Below are positions 9,528 through 17,976 of a stretch of DNA of 64,000 nt, piece after piece. Where the stretch lies: positions 1-64,000 of the forward strand of contig CAZDOO010000025.1 in assembly GCA_964507045.1 (NCBI GenBank). The letters run 5' to 3'. Below the pieces are notes generated by a model. That model worked only from the letters and a program-made list of their open reading frames with translations. It was not told the origin of the DNA and did no database searches. The stretch comes from UBA8199 sp964507045 (GTDB lineage: Bacteria > Verrucomicrobiota > Verrucomicrobiia > Limisphaerales > UBA8199). The translations under genes and the position numbers were made by a program. Within the stretch, counting starts at the first letter, position 1, and every line of letters begins with the position of its first letter.

Positions 9528-9556
9528 TGAGGTGACGGTGAGGTGACGGTGTGGAT
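9502..9556 (+). repeat. Five tandem copies of an 11-bp unit ACGGTGAGGNN
   Basis: Copies begin at 9502, 9513, 9524, 9535 and 9546. The first four are identical in the nine-base core and the last is degenerate. The left arm of the neighbouring inverted repeat contains the complementary cctcaccgt units, so the hairpin was built from this repeat. The 11-bp period is close to one helical turn. Confidence 0.85.
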
Positions 9557-9604
9557 AGGGCGGAATGAGCCCGGGGGTGGCAGGGAACGCAGAGTCATGG
9601 GCCC

Positions 9605-12202
9605 CTACTCGCCCGCGCCTGTGGGCAGCACTTCCAGCGCCTGGAGCATGGCCTCGTGGCCGGGGGTTGAGCTGCACCGCACCTCAATGACGCCGTTTAG
9701 CGGGCGGATGCCGGAGAACTCCCGAACGCAGGCTTTGAACGTTCCCACCTCCTTGCCCACGTTCAGATTCGCGATCACGGTTGCGCCGTTGATGGCCACA
9801 GTTGTCGGGCGCGAGACGGGGTCCCATTTGCCTTCGCGTTCGACCCAGGGCGTCTCAGGCGTGTCGGCCCAATGCAGCCGCACCCGGTACTGGCCTGGGG
9901 CCACGGTCAGGTTCACCCAAAACTCAGGGGCATGGACTCCGTAGCGGTAGATCTCCTCGTCTTTGGTGCCGCCAATATACATACTGCGGCGGGAGCGCCA
10001 CCAGCACCGGGCCACCGTGTCCACGCCAAAACCAAGCCGGGTGACCCACTCCGTGGCCGGGCGCCAGGCCTGTCCCTTCGAGTCAATGTAATCCTGGCGG
10101 CCGGTGTAGCCGAAGATGAGCCGCTGGGGTTCCCTGGGGCCGCCTCCCGAACCCAAGTCCGCTTCGCCGGTTGCGTCTGAATACTGGGCCGCGTCGAGCC
10201 CGATCTGCGTCCCGCGCGCCAGGGGGTTCTTCTCGCCGCGCGCGACGATTTTCAGCTCGTGCCGGCCGTTGGACAGGCCTTTCTTCAGGAAGAGTGGTTG
10301 CTTGTAACGGCGGGAAGGATTCCAGCACTCCACCAGGGTGGGCTCTTTGACCCCGTCCACGAAAGCGTCCGCCCATCCGCCGTCGGGCCCTGCCATGCCC
10401 AGCAGGCGGACCTGGTTGCCGGTGAAGTTGAAGATCATCGTGGCGCCCGCCTGGCTGGCGGATTGGAACGAGCCGCCATGTGCGGACGGGTTGGCCTGGG
10501 CGCTCCAGGGGCCTGTGAACGTGAAAGAATCGTCATCGGCGACCTGCTGCGGGTCCGGGCCCTCAACCACTATGTGCTTCCGTCCGTCATGCCGAATGGT
10601 CACGAGGCAGTCTCCGTTTGAGAGTGTGGCCAGGGTATAGCCGTTGGCATTCAGGTCTCGGCGTTCCTTCAACCGCCGGCCATCGGCCTGAATCCGGGCC
10701 GGCGGGAAGGCCAGCCGCAGGACCTCGTGCGTTCCCGGCGGCGCGTCATAGGTGGAGTAGCTGATGCGGCCTGGCTCGTAGAGGACCTCGTTGACGACGG
10801 TGGTGGAGCGCACGATATGGTTTTCCCGGTTCGGGCCAAACTCCCGCGGCATCCAGGCGATGGCTTCCAGCACCTGGCACAACGGCCAGGGGTGCGCCAG
10901 GTTGGACCACTCGCCCGTCGCCACCGACTCGCCGAACAGGCCGTCCTTCACCACGCCGTTGGGCAAGCTGTCGTAAGTGGCCAGGAGCATCATGCGCCGT
11001 CCGATTTCGCGGGCCCATTCGCTGTCGGCCAACACCCCGTAGCGGATGAGGCTGGGCGCCGCTGTGTACTGGTTGTAGGACAGGGACGTGCCACAGCAGA
11101 CAGAGGATTCCGGAAACGCCCAAGCCCCGCTGTACACGTTACCATGCGAGGCCGGGTCGGCCCCGTTGCGGTGCCAAACCAATGAAAGCATGTTCCGCAG
11201 ATCATTGCGCCAATTGGGATAGACCTCAGGGTGCTTCATGAAATGATCCGCGCACATCGATACCATCCCGCACATCATCGGGTTGTCCCAATCCCAGTAG
11301 GTCCGACCCCAGGTATCGTTCACCCACCAGGCGGGCAGCATCTGCTCGTTGAGAAAGCGCCGCCCGGCATCCCTGGCCTTGCGGATGGCGCCGTCTTTGC
11401 CGGCATAGCCGGCGCCCAGCAAATCGTCCAGGAAATCAACGATGATGGAGGTAGTTCCGGTTAGCACGTCCGACCAGCCCACTACGGACGCGTCCACGTA
11501 CCGGTTCCACGGTGACACTTCAGGCTGGGCAAACTGGCACTTGGCGGCGAAGACATCGCCCCAGTGTTTGGCCATCTGCAAGTAGCGGGGATTGCCGGTG
11601 AGTTTGTAGGCCCGGAGCACCTCGCTGCCCGTGATGGCGCAAAGGTCGAGCTGAATGCGGCCGTTGGGGTCGCACTGGCCATAGATCTTGCCGCGCGTCG
11701 GCGTGCTGATGGGGAATGAAGGCCAACTGGCCTGAGCGTCGGTCAGTCCGTAATCGAGAATGTAATCTACCACCAGCGGGATGTAGATGAAGGCGATCGG
11801 GTCGCCGCTGTATTGGTAATAGGCTGTAAGGCCCTTCACAATGCTCCAGGCGCGGGCGCACAAATCGCCGCACATCCAATCCGTAGTCGGGGGAATGAGG
11901 ATGGTGCCGTCGGGCTTGATGCTCCAGTGCGAGTTGTAGATGAAATCCGGCGCGGCCATCACGGCCTTTGGCTTGTCCACCCAAGGGTAGCGCTTATAGA
12001 CATTAACGGCGATGTTCAGGCGCTCGTCCAACTGCCCATTCAGTCCCTGATACCAGGGCGCAATCACGCCATATTGGTCATGGACGGCAGTGTGGGCGTA
12101 GTAAGCCGGCAGGTTGGTCGCCGCCGGGGCGTTGGACCAAACCACACCTGCCACCAACGTCCCTGCCATGATCCTTCGCATTCCCAAGCTGATCGATTTC
12201 AT
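9605..12202 (-). CDS. Exported six-hairpin glycosidase-like protein with malectin-like C-terminus
   Basis: The start at 12202 overlaps the upstream stop as ATGA. The 865-residue product has a signal peptide (ISLGMRRIMAGTLVAGVVWSNAPAA). Residues about 30-480 are rich in Trp/Tyr/His helices typical of (alpha/alpha)6-toroid sugar enzymes (AWSIVKGLTAYYQYSG, WDWDNPMMCG, YSGAWAFPESSVCCG). Residues about 480-570 match the C-terminal beta-domain of the operon's first gene (STTVVNEVLYEPGRISYSTYDA). The remainder holds a galactose-binding-like stretch and a malectin-like domain (PGQYRVRLHWADTPETPW ... VEVRCSSTPGHEAMLQALEVLP). Specificity is unknown. It is the last gene of a three-gene operon. Confidence 0.7.
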   Translation of the reverse strand: MKSISLGMRRIMAGTLVAGVVWSNAPAATNLPAYYAHTAVHDQYGVIAPWYQGLNGQLDERLNIAVNVYKRYPWVDKPKAVMAAPDFIYNSHWSIKPDGTILIPPTTDWMCGDLCARAWSIVKGLTAYYQYSGDPIAFIYIPLVVDYILDYGLTDAQASWPSFPISTPTRGKIYGQCDPNGRIQLDLCAITGSEVLRAYKLTGNPRYLQMAKHWGDVFAAKCQFAQPEVSPWNRYVDASVVGWSDVLTGTTSIIVDFLDDLLGAGYAGKDGAIRKARDAGRRFLNEQMLPAWWVNDTWGRTYWDWDNPMMCGMVSMCADHFMKHPEVYPNWRNDLRNMLSLVWHRNGADPASHGNVYSGAWAFPESSVCCGTSLSYNQYTAAPSLIRYGVLADSEWAREIGRRMMLLATYDSLPNGVVKDGLFGESVATGEWSNLAHPWPLCQVLEAIAWMPREFGPNRENHIVRSTTVVNEVLYEPGRISYSTYDAPPGTHEVLRLAFPPARIQADGRRLKERRDLNANGYTLATLSNGDCLVTIRHDGRKHIVVEGPDPQQVADDDSFTFTGPWSAQANPSAHGGSFQSASQAGATMIFNFTGNQVRLLGMAGPDGGWADAFVDGVKEPTLVECWNPSRRYKQPLFLKKGLSNGRHELKIVARGEKNPLARGTQIGLDAAQYSDATGEADLGSGGGPREPQRLIFGYTGRQDYIDSKGQAWRPATEWVTRLGFGVDTVARCWWRSRRSMYIGGTKDEEIYRYGVHAPEFWVNLTVAPGQYRVRLHWADTPETPWVEREGKWDPVSRPTTVAINGATVIANLNVGKEVGTFKACVREFSGIRPLNGVIEVRCSSTPGHEAMLQALEVLPTGAGE

Positions 12203-14358
12203 AGTCTCTCTAGATCTACAACACAACGGAACCCAATCGTGCTGCACCGATCTAACCCCGGCCAGGTCAGCAGGAACTTGGTGGCAAAATTCGCCGGGCG
12301 CGGGCCGCCGTCCACATACCACCCTGATCCCTTGGCCGCGTAGAAGGCGCCGCCGCGAATGATGCAGAACCGGGTGCGATCGTCGCTGCGCTCGCTTTCC
12401 GTCCATTGCCAGACATTACCGCACATGTCGTAGCAGCCGAAGGGGGAGCGCCCGTCAGGATACGCCTTCACGGCCGTGGTGGCGCTGGTTTCGCCGCCGT
12501 TGCACCGCCCCGGGCCCATCGTTTCACCCCAGGGATAATTCCGTCCATCCGCTCCCTGCGCTGCATATTGCCATTCCTCCTCGGTGGGAAGCCGTTTGCC
12601 GGCCCATCGGCCAAACGCCCGGGCATCGTCGAGGTCCACGTAAACCACCGGATGATCTTCCTGGCCGCGGGGTGGCTGTCCCCCTTGCCAATGCTTGAGA
12701 AAGTGTTTGCTGTGCCGCGGTCGGTAACCGCTGGCTTCGATAAACCGGGCAAACTGGGCATTGGTAACCAGTGTTTCGTCTATTGCAAATCGTTTGAACT
12801 GGACCCGCCGGTGGAACGTTTGCACATGGAAACGGTACGAGTCCTGCAAGTCGTGACCAGACGGCGGCATGGATTCGTAGAAGCCGCATTCCCGCACCCG
12901 CATTTCAATCCTCAACTCCAGCGTGGTTGGCGGAATCCCGATCATCCCGTCAGGAACGTCGGCCCGCAGCCGGGTGGGCTTGACGGCCACCAGCCGCGTC
13001 GGGACCTGCGGTGTGGCGGCGTCGAATGCGCTCCGCGCGTTCACTTGGGCTTGCCGCCTCAGGAACTGCCGGAAGTCCTTGCCGCAATCCTTGTCTTGGC
13101 CGGAGAGGAAGCAACCCACCCCGCGCGGCGGAATCGTGCCCGACAGGAGCACGTCGGTTCCCACCGGCCTCGCGGCGCCCTCGCTGCCAGTGATCAGGTC
13201 GAAATAACGATGGCCCGGTTTCGCGGCGACTCTCAGCATAGCTCCCGTAACCGTGTTCCGGGTGCGGTTGACCAGAGTCCATAGCCGCAAGCCATCGCCT
13301 TCCCAAAGCGAGGCAAAGACGCCAGGTTGTTCAACCGGTACGAGTGGAGTCCAGGCTTCGCCGCTCAAGAGCCGGGTGAACCGCCGCTGGATCGGCAGCA
13401 CGGCCCGCAGGATCGAACGATCGCGGCGGCTCCAGGGCACCCGGGACCCGAACACGTTTTCCCAAACCATCATGCCGCTGCCGTTGATCCAGGCGGTCTG
13501 CAGTTCGCCGGTATGATCGAAATCCCAGCGGCGGATTTGATGCTGCATGTGATGACGCTCAAACCATTTGAGCCGGAGCACGCCCGGAACCGGGCTGTCC
13601 TCGAACCATTGCGCCCACGAGGCGTGATGATCATGCACGCGGTCCAGCGGGACCGCGCCTTCGCCTTCCAGGATTACGCCGGGGCGCGCGGCGTCCAGTT
13701 TGGCGCGGAACTCCGCCCCGCCCTTGGCCATCGTGTCCAGGAAGATGCCATCCGCCTCCAGGCCCCGCACCAGCTCAACCAGGGATTCCAGGTCCGATGC
13801 CTCCTCGCGCCGGGTGCCGGTGTCCCAGGGATTGTAATCGAGGTAAACCTTCACGCCCCGGCGGTGGAACTGGCGCACGGCGCGCCGGACGCCGGTCAAG
13901 CCGCCGGGCAGGTCACGGTAGAAATCAAACTGGTTGCGCTCATCTACCCCGAGGCGCGGATAGGCATGCCACAGCACCACGCTGTCGTAGCCGCCGAACT
14001 CGCGGCGGCCGTGGGCGATCAAGGCGTCCACCTCGTAACGCCCCGCCCGCCAGTTGTAGAACGTCTCGTCACACGCCATCAGAAAGCAACAACAGTAGTT
14101 CGCCGAGGCCCAGGCAAATTCCTTCCGGCCATAAAGTGCATCGCTGTAGTTTAACCGTCCCCTGGTTTCCGCGCGCCACCGGGCCAGCGTGTTGCGATAG
14201 GCCGCCCATTGCGCCGGATCATCGGGTGCCGGAATAATGTCCTTCGAGGGGTCGAACTCGAACGGGGGAGCGGCCGGGCGGGCGCGCACGGGCCAGGCGC
14301 TCAACAGCGGCAGCAGTGCCGCGGTTTGCTGGAGGAAGCCGCGTCGGGTCGTCTTCAC
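12199..14358 (-). CDS. Tat-exported TIM-barrel glycosidase-like protein fused to an FGE/SUMF1-like domain
   Basis: The protein has 719 residues. It starts with a twin-arginine-type leader (MKTTRRGFLQQTAALLPLLSAWP). Residues about 60-400 look like a TIM-barrel sugar hydrolase: HRRGVKVYLDYNPWDTG, a strand with LEADGIFLDTM, then GVILEGEG, giving candidate catalytic Asp and Glu. Residues about 500-719 are a formylglycine-generating-enzyme-like domain (VTNAQFARFIEASGY, WAGKRLPTEEEWQYAAQG, YPWGETM, YDMCGNVWQWTES, IIRGGAF, GFRCV). The paired catalytic cysteines that FGEs carry after RGG are absent (AFYAAKGSGWYVDG), so the domain is probably a binding module. Its stop overlaps the next start by 4 bp. 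Confidence 0.72.
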   Translation of the reverse strand: MKTTRRGFLQQTAALLPLLSAWPVRARPAAPPFEFDPSKDIIPAPDDPAQWAAYRNTLARWRAETRGRLNYSDALYGRKEFAWASANYCCCFLMACDETFYNWRAGRYEVDALIAHGRREFGGYDSVVLWHAYPRLGVDERNQFDFYRDLPGGLTGVRRAVRQFHRRGVKVYLDYNPWDTGTRREEASDLESLVELVRGLEADGIFLDTMAKGGAEFRAKLDAARPGVILEGEGAVPLDRVHDHHASWAQWFEDSPVPGVLRLKWFERHHMQHQIRRWDFDHTGELQTAWINGSGMMVWENVFGSRVPWSRRDRSILRAVLPIQRRFTRLLSGEAWTPLVPVEQPGVFASLWEGDGLRLWTLVNRTRNTVTGAMLRVAAKPGHRYFDLITGSEGAARPVGTDVLLSGTIPPRGVGCFLSGQDKDCGKDFRQFLRRQAQVNARSAFDAATPQVPTRLVAVKPTRLRADVPDGMIGIPPTTLELRIEMRVRECGFYESMPPSGHDLQDSYRFHVQTFHRRVQFKRFAIDETLVTNAQFARFIEASGYRPRHSKHFLKHWQGGQPPRGQEDHPVVYVDLDDARAFGRWAGKRLPTEEEWQYAAQGADGRNYPWGETMGPGRCNGGETSATTAVKAYPDGRSPFGCYDMCGNVWQWTESERSDDRTRFCIIRGGAFYAAKGSGWYVDGGPRPANFATKFLLTWPGLDRCSTIGFRCVVDLERL

Positions 14359-14376
14359 CGGGAATCGGGTTGCCTG

Positions 14377-16047
14377 CTATTGCTGAATGGTGATGGTCTC
14401 GGCCTTCTGGTGCTGGATGCGAACCACAACGCCGCCGGGAGCGATGGGCTCGACGCTGTAGCCCTGCCGATCGTCATCCAGAGACGCCCTTCGGGGCAGG
14501 GAAACGGTCCCGGCCCGAACCGTTTGTGGCGGGCGGCGGAGGCGCAACACTTCCCGCGCACGTCGGTCGAACGTGGTATAGCTGATTTCGTGTTCACCGT
14601 ACCGGATAGAGCGCACGACTGAGGTCGAGCCGAGCAGGTGATCCTCATCCGCCGGCGCCCATTCAGGCACCGACGCCATGCCCCGCTGGAAATGCCGCAT
14701 GTAGTCCCCGTAGCCGTCTGAGAACCAGTAGCCGGTCCCTTCGTCCAGGCTGGTCTTGACCAAGCCATTCTCCCGGGACGAATAGGTGGCCCAGTTGAAC
14801 GAGCGGAAAGCCCGCTCCTTGGCATCCGGGTCGCCGGTCACCTCGTGCCATAATGCCAGCACCGACGCGAACCGGGCCGTGTGGCTCGACATCTTGTCCA
14901 TGTCGTTCACTTGCTCGGAAATGACTTCCGCGCCCCATTGCCGTCCTTTCTCGGGGATGCCCCCCATGGTTACCGAGTCTGCCGCGAAAAACCCGCTCAC
15001 CCAGTCCAGTATCGCCTTGGCTTTCGCGCGCCCGGCCGGGTCCAGCTCCGGGTGCTGCAACAGGTAGCGCGCGGTTTCGAGCGGCGAGTATTGATTCAGG
15101 TTGGTCCGGTAGTCGGGATAGATCAGCACGTCCTCGAAATACTGCGTCCAGACATGATTGCGCACGGGGTAGGTCATCAGCCAGCTCCAAGCCAGCCCGC
15201 GCGCCTGGCGATAGGCCCTGGTATTCCCCAGTTTCAGCCGCAGCAGCTCGTCGAACAGGCGGATGGGGCCGATGGTGTTGGCGGTGTAGGCCTCTCGTAT
15301 CTTTGTGCCGGTCCTCGCATCCACCCGGAACGGCCACGGCGAGTGGCTTTCGTCTCCTGAACGCGCGTGCCGGGCCAGCGCCTCCACGCAATGAAGCGCG
15401 GCGCGCAGATACTTCTTCTCCCGCGTGACTTCGTAGAACAACAGGTAGGCATAGCCAAGCTCGCCGACCTTGTCCGGTTCCAGAAATCCCACCCCGTCGC
15501 CGCGTCCGCACGGGGTATGGTTTTCCTGGTCGCAATACACCGTGTCATCGGCCCCGCGATACTCGAGCTGGCCCGCATTCGCGCAGGAGTACGGCACCAG
15601 CGCCCAGGCGTCGCTGACCCCGGTGGTCCCGTGCGCCATGATGTGGTCCAGCATCTCGCGCGCCCGCTCCAGGACTGCCCGGTCGCCGCTGTAAGCATGA
15701 TAGAGGATCGCCGAGTCCGTCAGCATCGCAAACAGGCCTGCCGGATGGTGCACCCACGGCCGGCCGGAGTATGCCGGATGCGCCGGATTATTCGGCCCGT
15801 AGAAGGTCGGATGCGTGAAGTAGGTGCGGTAACCGTCCGGCTGCACCGGTATGTGCTTGAAAGCCTCCCACGCGTTCCGAACGATCCGGTGGTAAGGCGC
15901 GCCGCTCTCAACCCAGCTCAGCAGCTTGCCTTCTCCGTCCAGCCGCGCCTCATGCCACATCAACTGCTCGGCCCCTGCGGCCCTGCTTCCCACCACCAGG
16001 AGAACCACCCAAACCAGTCTCATCGCTCGTTTGCGCATCCTGCTCAT
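14377..16047 (-). CDS. Exported (alpha/alpha)6-type glycosidase-like protein
   Basis: ATG 16047 is preceded by ggag; ATGs 16038 and 16023 are possible. The 556-residue product has a signal peptide (MRLVWVVLLVVGSRAAGA). The body contains repeated helical hairpins with Trp/Tyr/His clusters (RPWVHHPAGLFAMLTDSAILYHAY, NAGQLEYRG, ELGYAYLLFYEVTREKKYLRAALHC, TGYWFSDGYGDYMRHF), fitting the six-hairpin glycosidase or polysaccharide-lyase fold. The C-terminal 90 residues (LGSTSVVRSIRYGEHEISYTTFD) resemble the matching region of the operon's third gene. It is the first gene of the minus-strand operon, 18 bp before the second. No family assignment is certain. Confidence 0.68.
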   Translation of the reverse strand: MSRMRKRAMRLVWVVLLVVGSRAAGAEQLMWHEARLDGEGKLLSWVESGAPYHRIVRNAWEAFKHIPVQPDGYRTYFTHPTFYGPNNPAHPAYSGRPWVHHPAGLFAMLTDSAILYHAYSGDRAVLERAREMLDHIMAHGTTGVSDAWALVPYSCANAGQLEYRGADDTVYCDQENHTPCGRGDGVGFLEPDKVGELGYAYLLFYEVTREKKYLRAALHCVEALARHARSGDESHSPWPFRVDARTGTKIREAYTANTIGPIRLFDELLRLKLGNTRAYRQARGLAWSWLMTYPVRNHVWTQYFEDVLIYPDYRTNLNQYSPLETARYLLQHPELDPAGRAKAKAILDWVSGFFAADSVTMGGIPEKGRQWGAEVISEQVNDMDKMSSHTARFASVLALWHEVTGDPDAKERAFRSFNWATYSSRENGLVKTSLDEGTGYWFSDGYGDYMRHFQRGMASVPEWAPADEDHLLGSTSVVRSIRYGEHEISYTTFDRRAREVLRLRRPPQTVRAGTVSLPRRASLDDDRQGYSVEPIAPGGVVVRIQHQKAETITIQQ

Positions 16048-16316
16048 CCGGCTCCGTTCACCGGCTTTTCGGCTTCCGCCAAGCCCCTTCCCGCCAAACC
16101 CAGGAACCTGGCGAGCATCCGGACAAAAGGCAACATGACCCAAGCCTAGCCTGCCGCCGGGCCCAGGGCCAGTGACAAAGTCTCCCATCGTCCCGGCGCG
16201 CGGGCGACTTTGTCACGGCCCGTGCCGCCAGCCCGCGCCAGCCTGATCCCGCGCGTCAACACCTTCCACGCTTGCTCGGCCGGCAGCTACCGCGTCGCGC
16301 TGAAGGACGACGACAC

Positions 16317-16462
16317 CATATCCCCCAACCCGGCAGGGTTGGCAGATGGTAGCCGGTGGGTCGTTTCGGGGTCGCAGGGGGAAACGACCACCGGTACGCC
16401 GGGCAAAGGGTATTCCACCCCGGCAGGGGTGGCAGAACCAACCCGCATGAAGAGGACGCCTG
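16317..16462. repeat. 146-bp direct repeat, copy 1
   Basis: This is nearly identical to 16538-16683. Each copy can form three hairpins: ccaaccc/gggttgg, a longer ccggtggtcgtttc-type stem around a G-rich loop, and ccacccc/ggggtgg around ggca. The palindromic CCCGGCAGGG-like cores resemble REP-type elements of Verrucomicrobia and Planctomycetes (recollection). Confidence 0.85.
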
Positions 16463-16537
16463 CCACCCGGGACGATCTGCCACCCCATCCGGCGTGGTGG
16501 GGTCAAAGCCGCCAGTTTCCGGAGGTCGCCGCCCCCA

Positions 16538-16683
16538 CATATCCCCCAACCCGGCAGGGTTGGCAGATGGTAGCCGGTCGGTCGTTTCGGGGTAAGCGGG
16601 GGAAACGACCACCGGTACGCCGGGCAAAGGGTATTCCACCCCGGCAGGGGTGGCAGAACCAACCCGCATGAACAAGACGCCTG
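16538..16683. repeat. 146-bp direct repeat, copy 2
   Basis: This is the second copy, 221 bp downstream of the first in the same orientation, with a few substitutions (for example in the G-rich loop). Both copies lie in non-coding DNA upstream of the divergent gene starts. Confidence 0.85.
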
Positions 16684-16917
16684 GCACCCAGAGCATCTCG
16701 AAAACAACCTCGCATGAGAATGGGCTCAGTTGCGGATTGGACTGGCCGTGCACGCTCTGTTACCAGAGCAGGAACAGCAACCCCTAACCACCCAGCATAC
16801 TGCGTATTTGCCGGGGGTACGCCAAAACTTTCTTCTTGTGTGCATTTCCGTCCCGTGCACCATCAGCACCGCTGAAAGGGGCGCTGCAGGAGCGTCAACA
16901 TAACTAGAATACAGATT

Positions 16918-17046
16918 ATGAAACTTTCAAAACAAGCGGCCACAATCGCGACAACCTTCACCCTGGCCGGCATTCTCTTCTTCGCCCTCACCCCTGCCCG
17001 AGCCCAGGTCCAACCCCAGCCCAGCCTGACGGCTCGCGTTGTTTAG
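16918..17046 (+). CDS. 42-residue ORF consisting of a signal peptide
   Basis: The ORF reads MKLSKQAATIATTF, then a hydrophobic core LAGILFFALTPARA, then a short Gln/Pro tail ending at TAG 17046. It looks like a complete export signal with almost no mature protein. It is either a truncated gene remnant or a small secreted peptide. It ends 8 bp before the next start and no strong ribosome site is seen. Confidence 0.4.
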   Translation: MKLSKQAATIATTFTLAGILFFALTPARAQVQPQPSLTARVV

Positions 17047-17053
17047 AACCCAA

Positions 17054-17785
17054 ATGAGAAAGGTCTGTCAGTCGCTTATCCTAGTGGTGGGAACCGCCGT
17101 CGGCCTGCCTGTCTGCTGGGCACAATTACAATCTCCTCTTCGCATCCATAAAGCGCCCGCCCCGATCGCGACCAGCAACATTACGGCAGATGATTTGAAC
17201 CGGCTCGCCGCCGAGCAAAACAGAGTGCTTGAAAAACAGAACCCTTGCCTGGCAATGGCGAAAACCAACAAAACCTTCGCGCAAGCGATGAGTTACATTC
17301 TCGCCCACATGGCTGGCCACAAACCCGATAAACTGCCGCCGGGACTTACTCAGAACGATATATCCAACGCCCATTTCCACATGTTTACAGCTCCTCGGCC
17401 CAGACCGCCCAACGTGCCAGCAAACGAGCGCGTTACTGCGCTCAGTAATGCCTTTCAGGCTTACTCCGCACAACTAAATCGCCCGATAGCCTTCTACGGC
17501 AAGGCCATGGATGAAACTGGGGCGCCCCTAATCGCTGCGACCGCCACCATCAGGTGCCTCGTGTTCCCTGAAAGTCAATTCACGACTAACATCTCCACTG
17601 ATGTCAACGGACTATTCACGCTACACGGCATCAACGGTCAGGCACTCAGCGTCTCCGTGGCGAAGGACGGATATGAGGAGACGCCGGGAACCAACGAACA
17701 CCATTTTGCGTATTACGGAATCGCCAAGGGCTTCCGGTCGGACCCTTACAAGCCCATTATCTTCCATCTTCGGAAGAAGGAGTAA
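17054..17785 (+). CDS. Exported protein with carboxypeptidase-regulatory-like domain
   Basis: From ATG 17054 the 243-residue product has a signal peptide (SLILVVGTAVGLPVCWAQ). The middle part is helical and low in known motifs. Residues about 145-240 form a CarboxypepD_reg-like beta-sandwich (AFYGKAMDETGAPLIAATATI ... TDVNGLFTLHGINGQALSVSVAKDGYE ... PIIFHLRKKE). This matches a paralog family common in Verrucomicrobia (recollection). It is probably periplasmic or surface-located; no catalytic residues are apparent. Confidence 0.7.
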   Translation: MRKVCQSLILVVGTAVGLPVCWAQLQSPLRIHKAPAPIATSNITADDLNRLAAEQNRVLEKQNPCLAMAKTNKTFAQAMSYILAHMAGHKPDKLPPGLTQNDISNAHFHMFTAPRPRPPNVPANERVTALSNAFQAYSAQLNRPIAFYGKAMDETGAPLIAATATIRCLVFPESQFTTNISTDVNGLFTLHGINGQALSVSVAKDGYEETPGTNEHHFAYYGIAKGFRSDPYKPIIFHLRKKE

Positions 17786-17976
17786 GCACCCGTACGACTC
17801 CATCTACGGCCATTAGTGAGACGCCGAAACCACCGGCGGCACTGGGCTACCAGACCACCCTCTGAGCATTCAGTAGCGCGATGCTCCCCACGCAGTTATC
17901 TCCCCCCCCGGCCCCCGCACCGGCAACCCCGCCCTTCCTTGCTGACATCGCCCCCACCTTCCTGTACAACCCTCCC

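Larger units (their letters stand above)
16048..16917. other. Long intergenic region with two direct repeats
   Basis: There are about 870 bp between the minus-strand operon start and the small ORF at 16918. Apart from the 146-bp repeats listed separately and any promoter of the minus-strand operon, no convincing gene is seen. Open frames here are read across the repeats. Confidence 0.6.

Noticed and set aside
16317..16683. CRISPR-like repeat
   Set aside because: There are only two copies, they are 146 bp long, and no cas gene is nearby.
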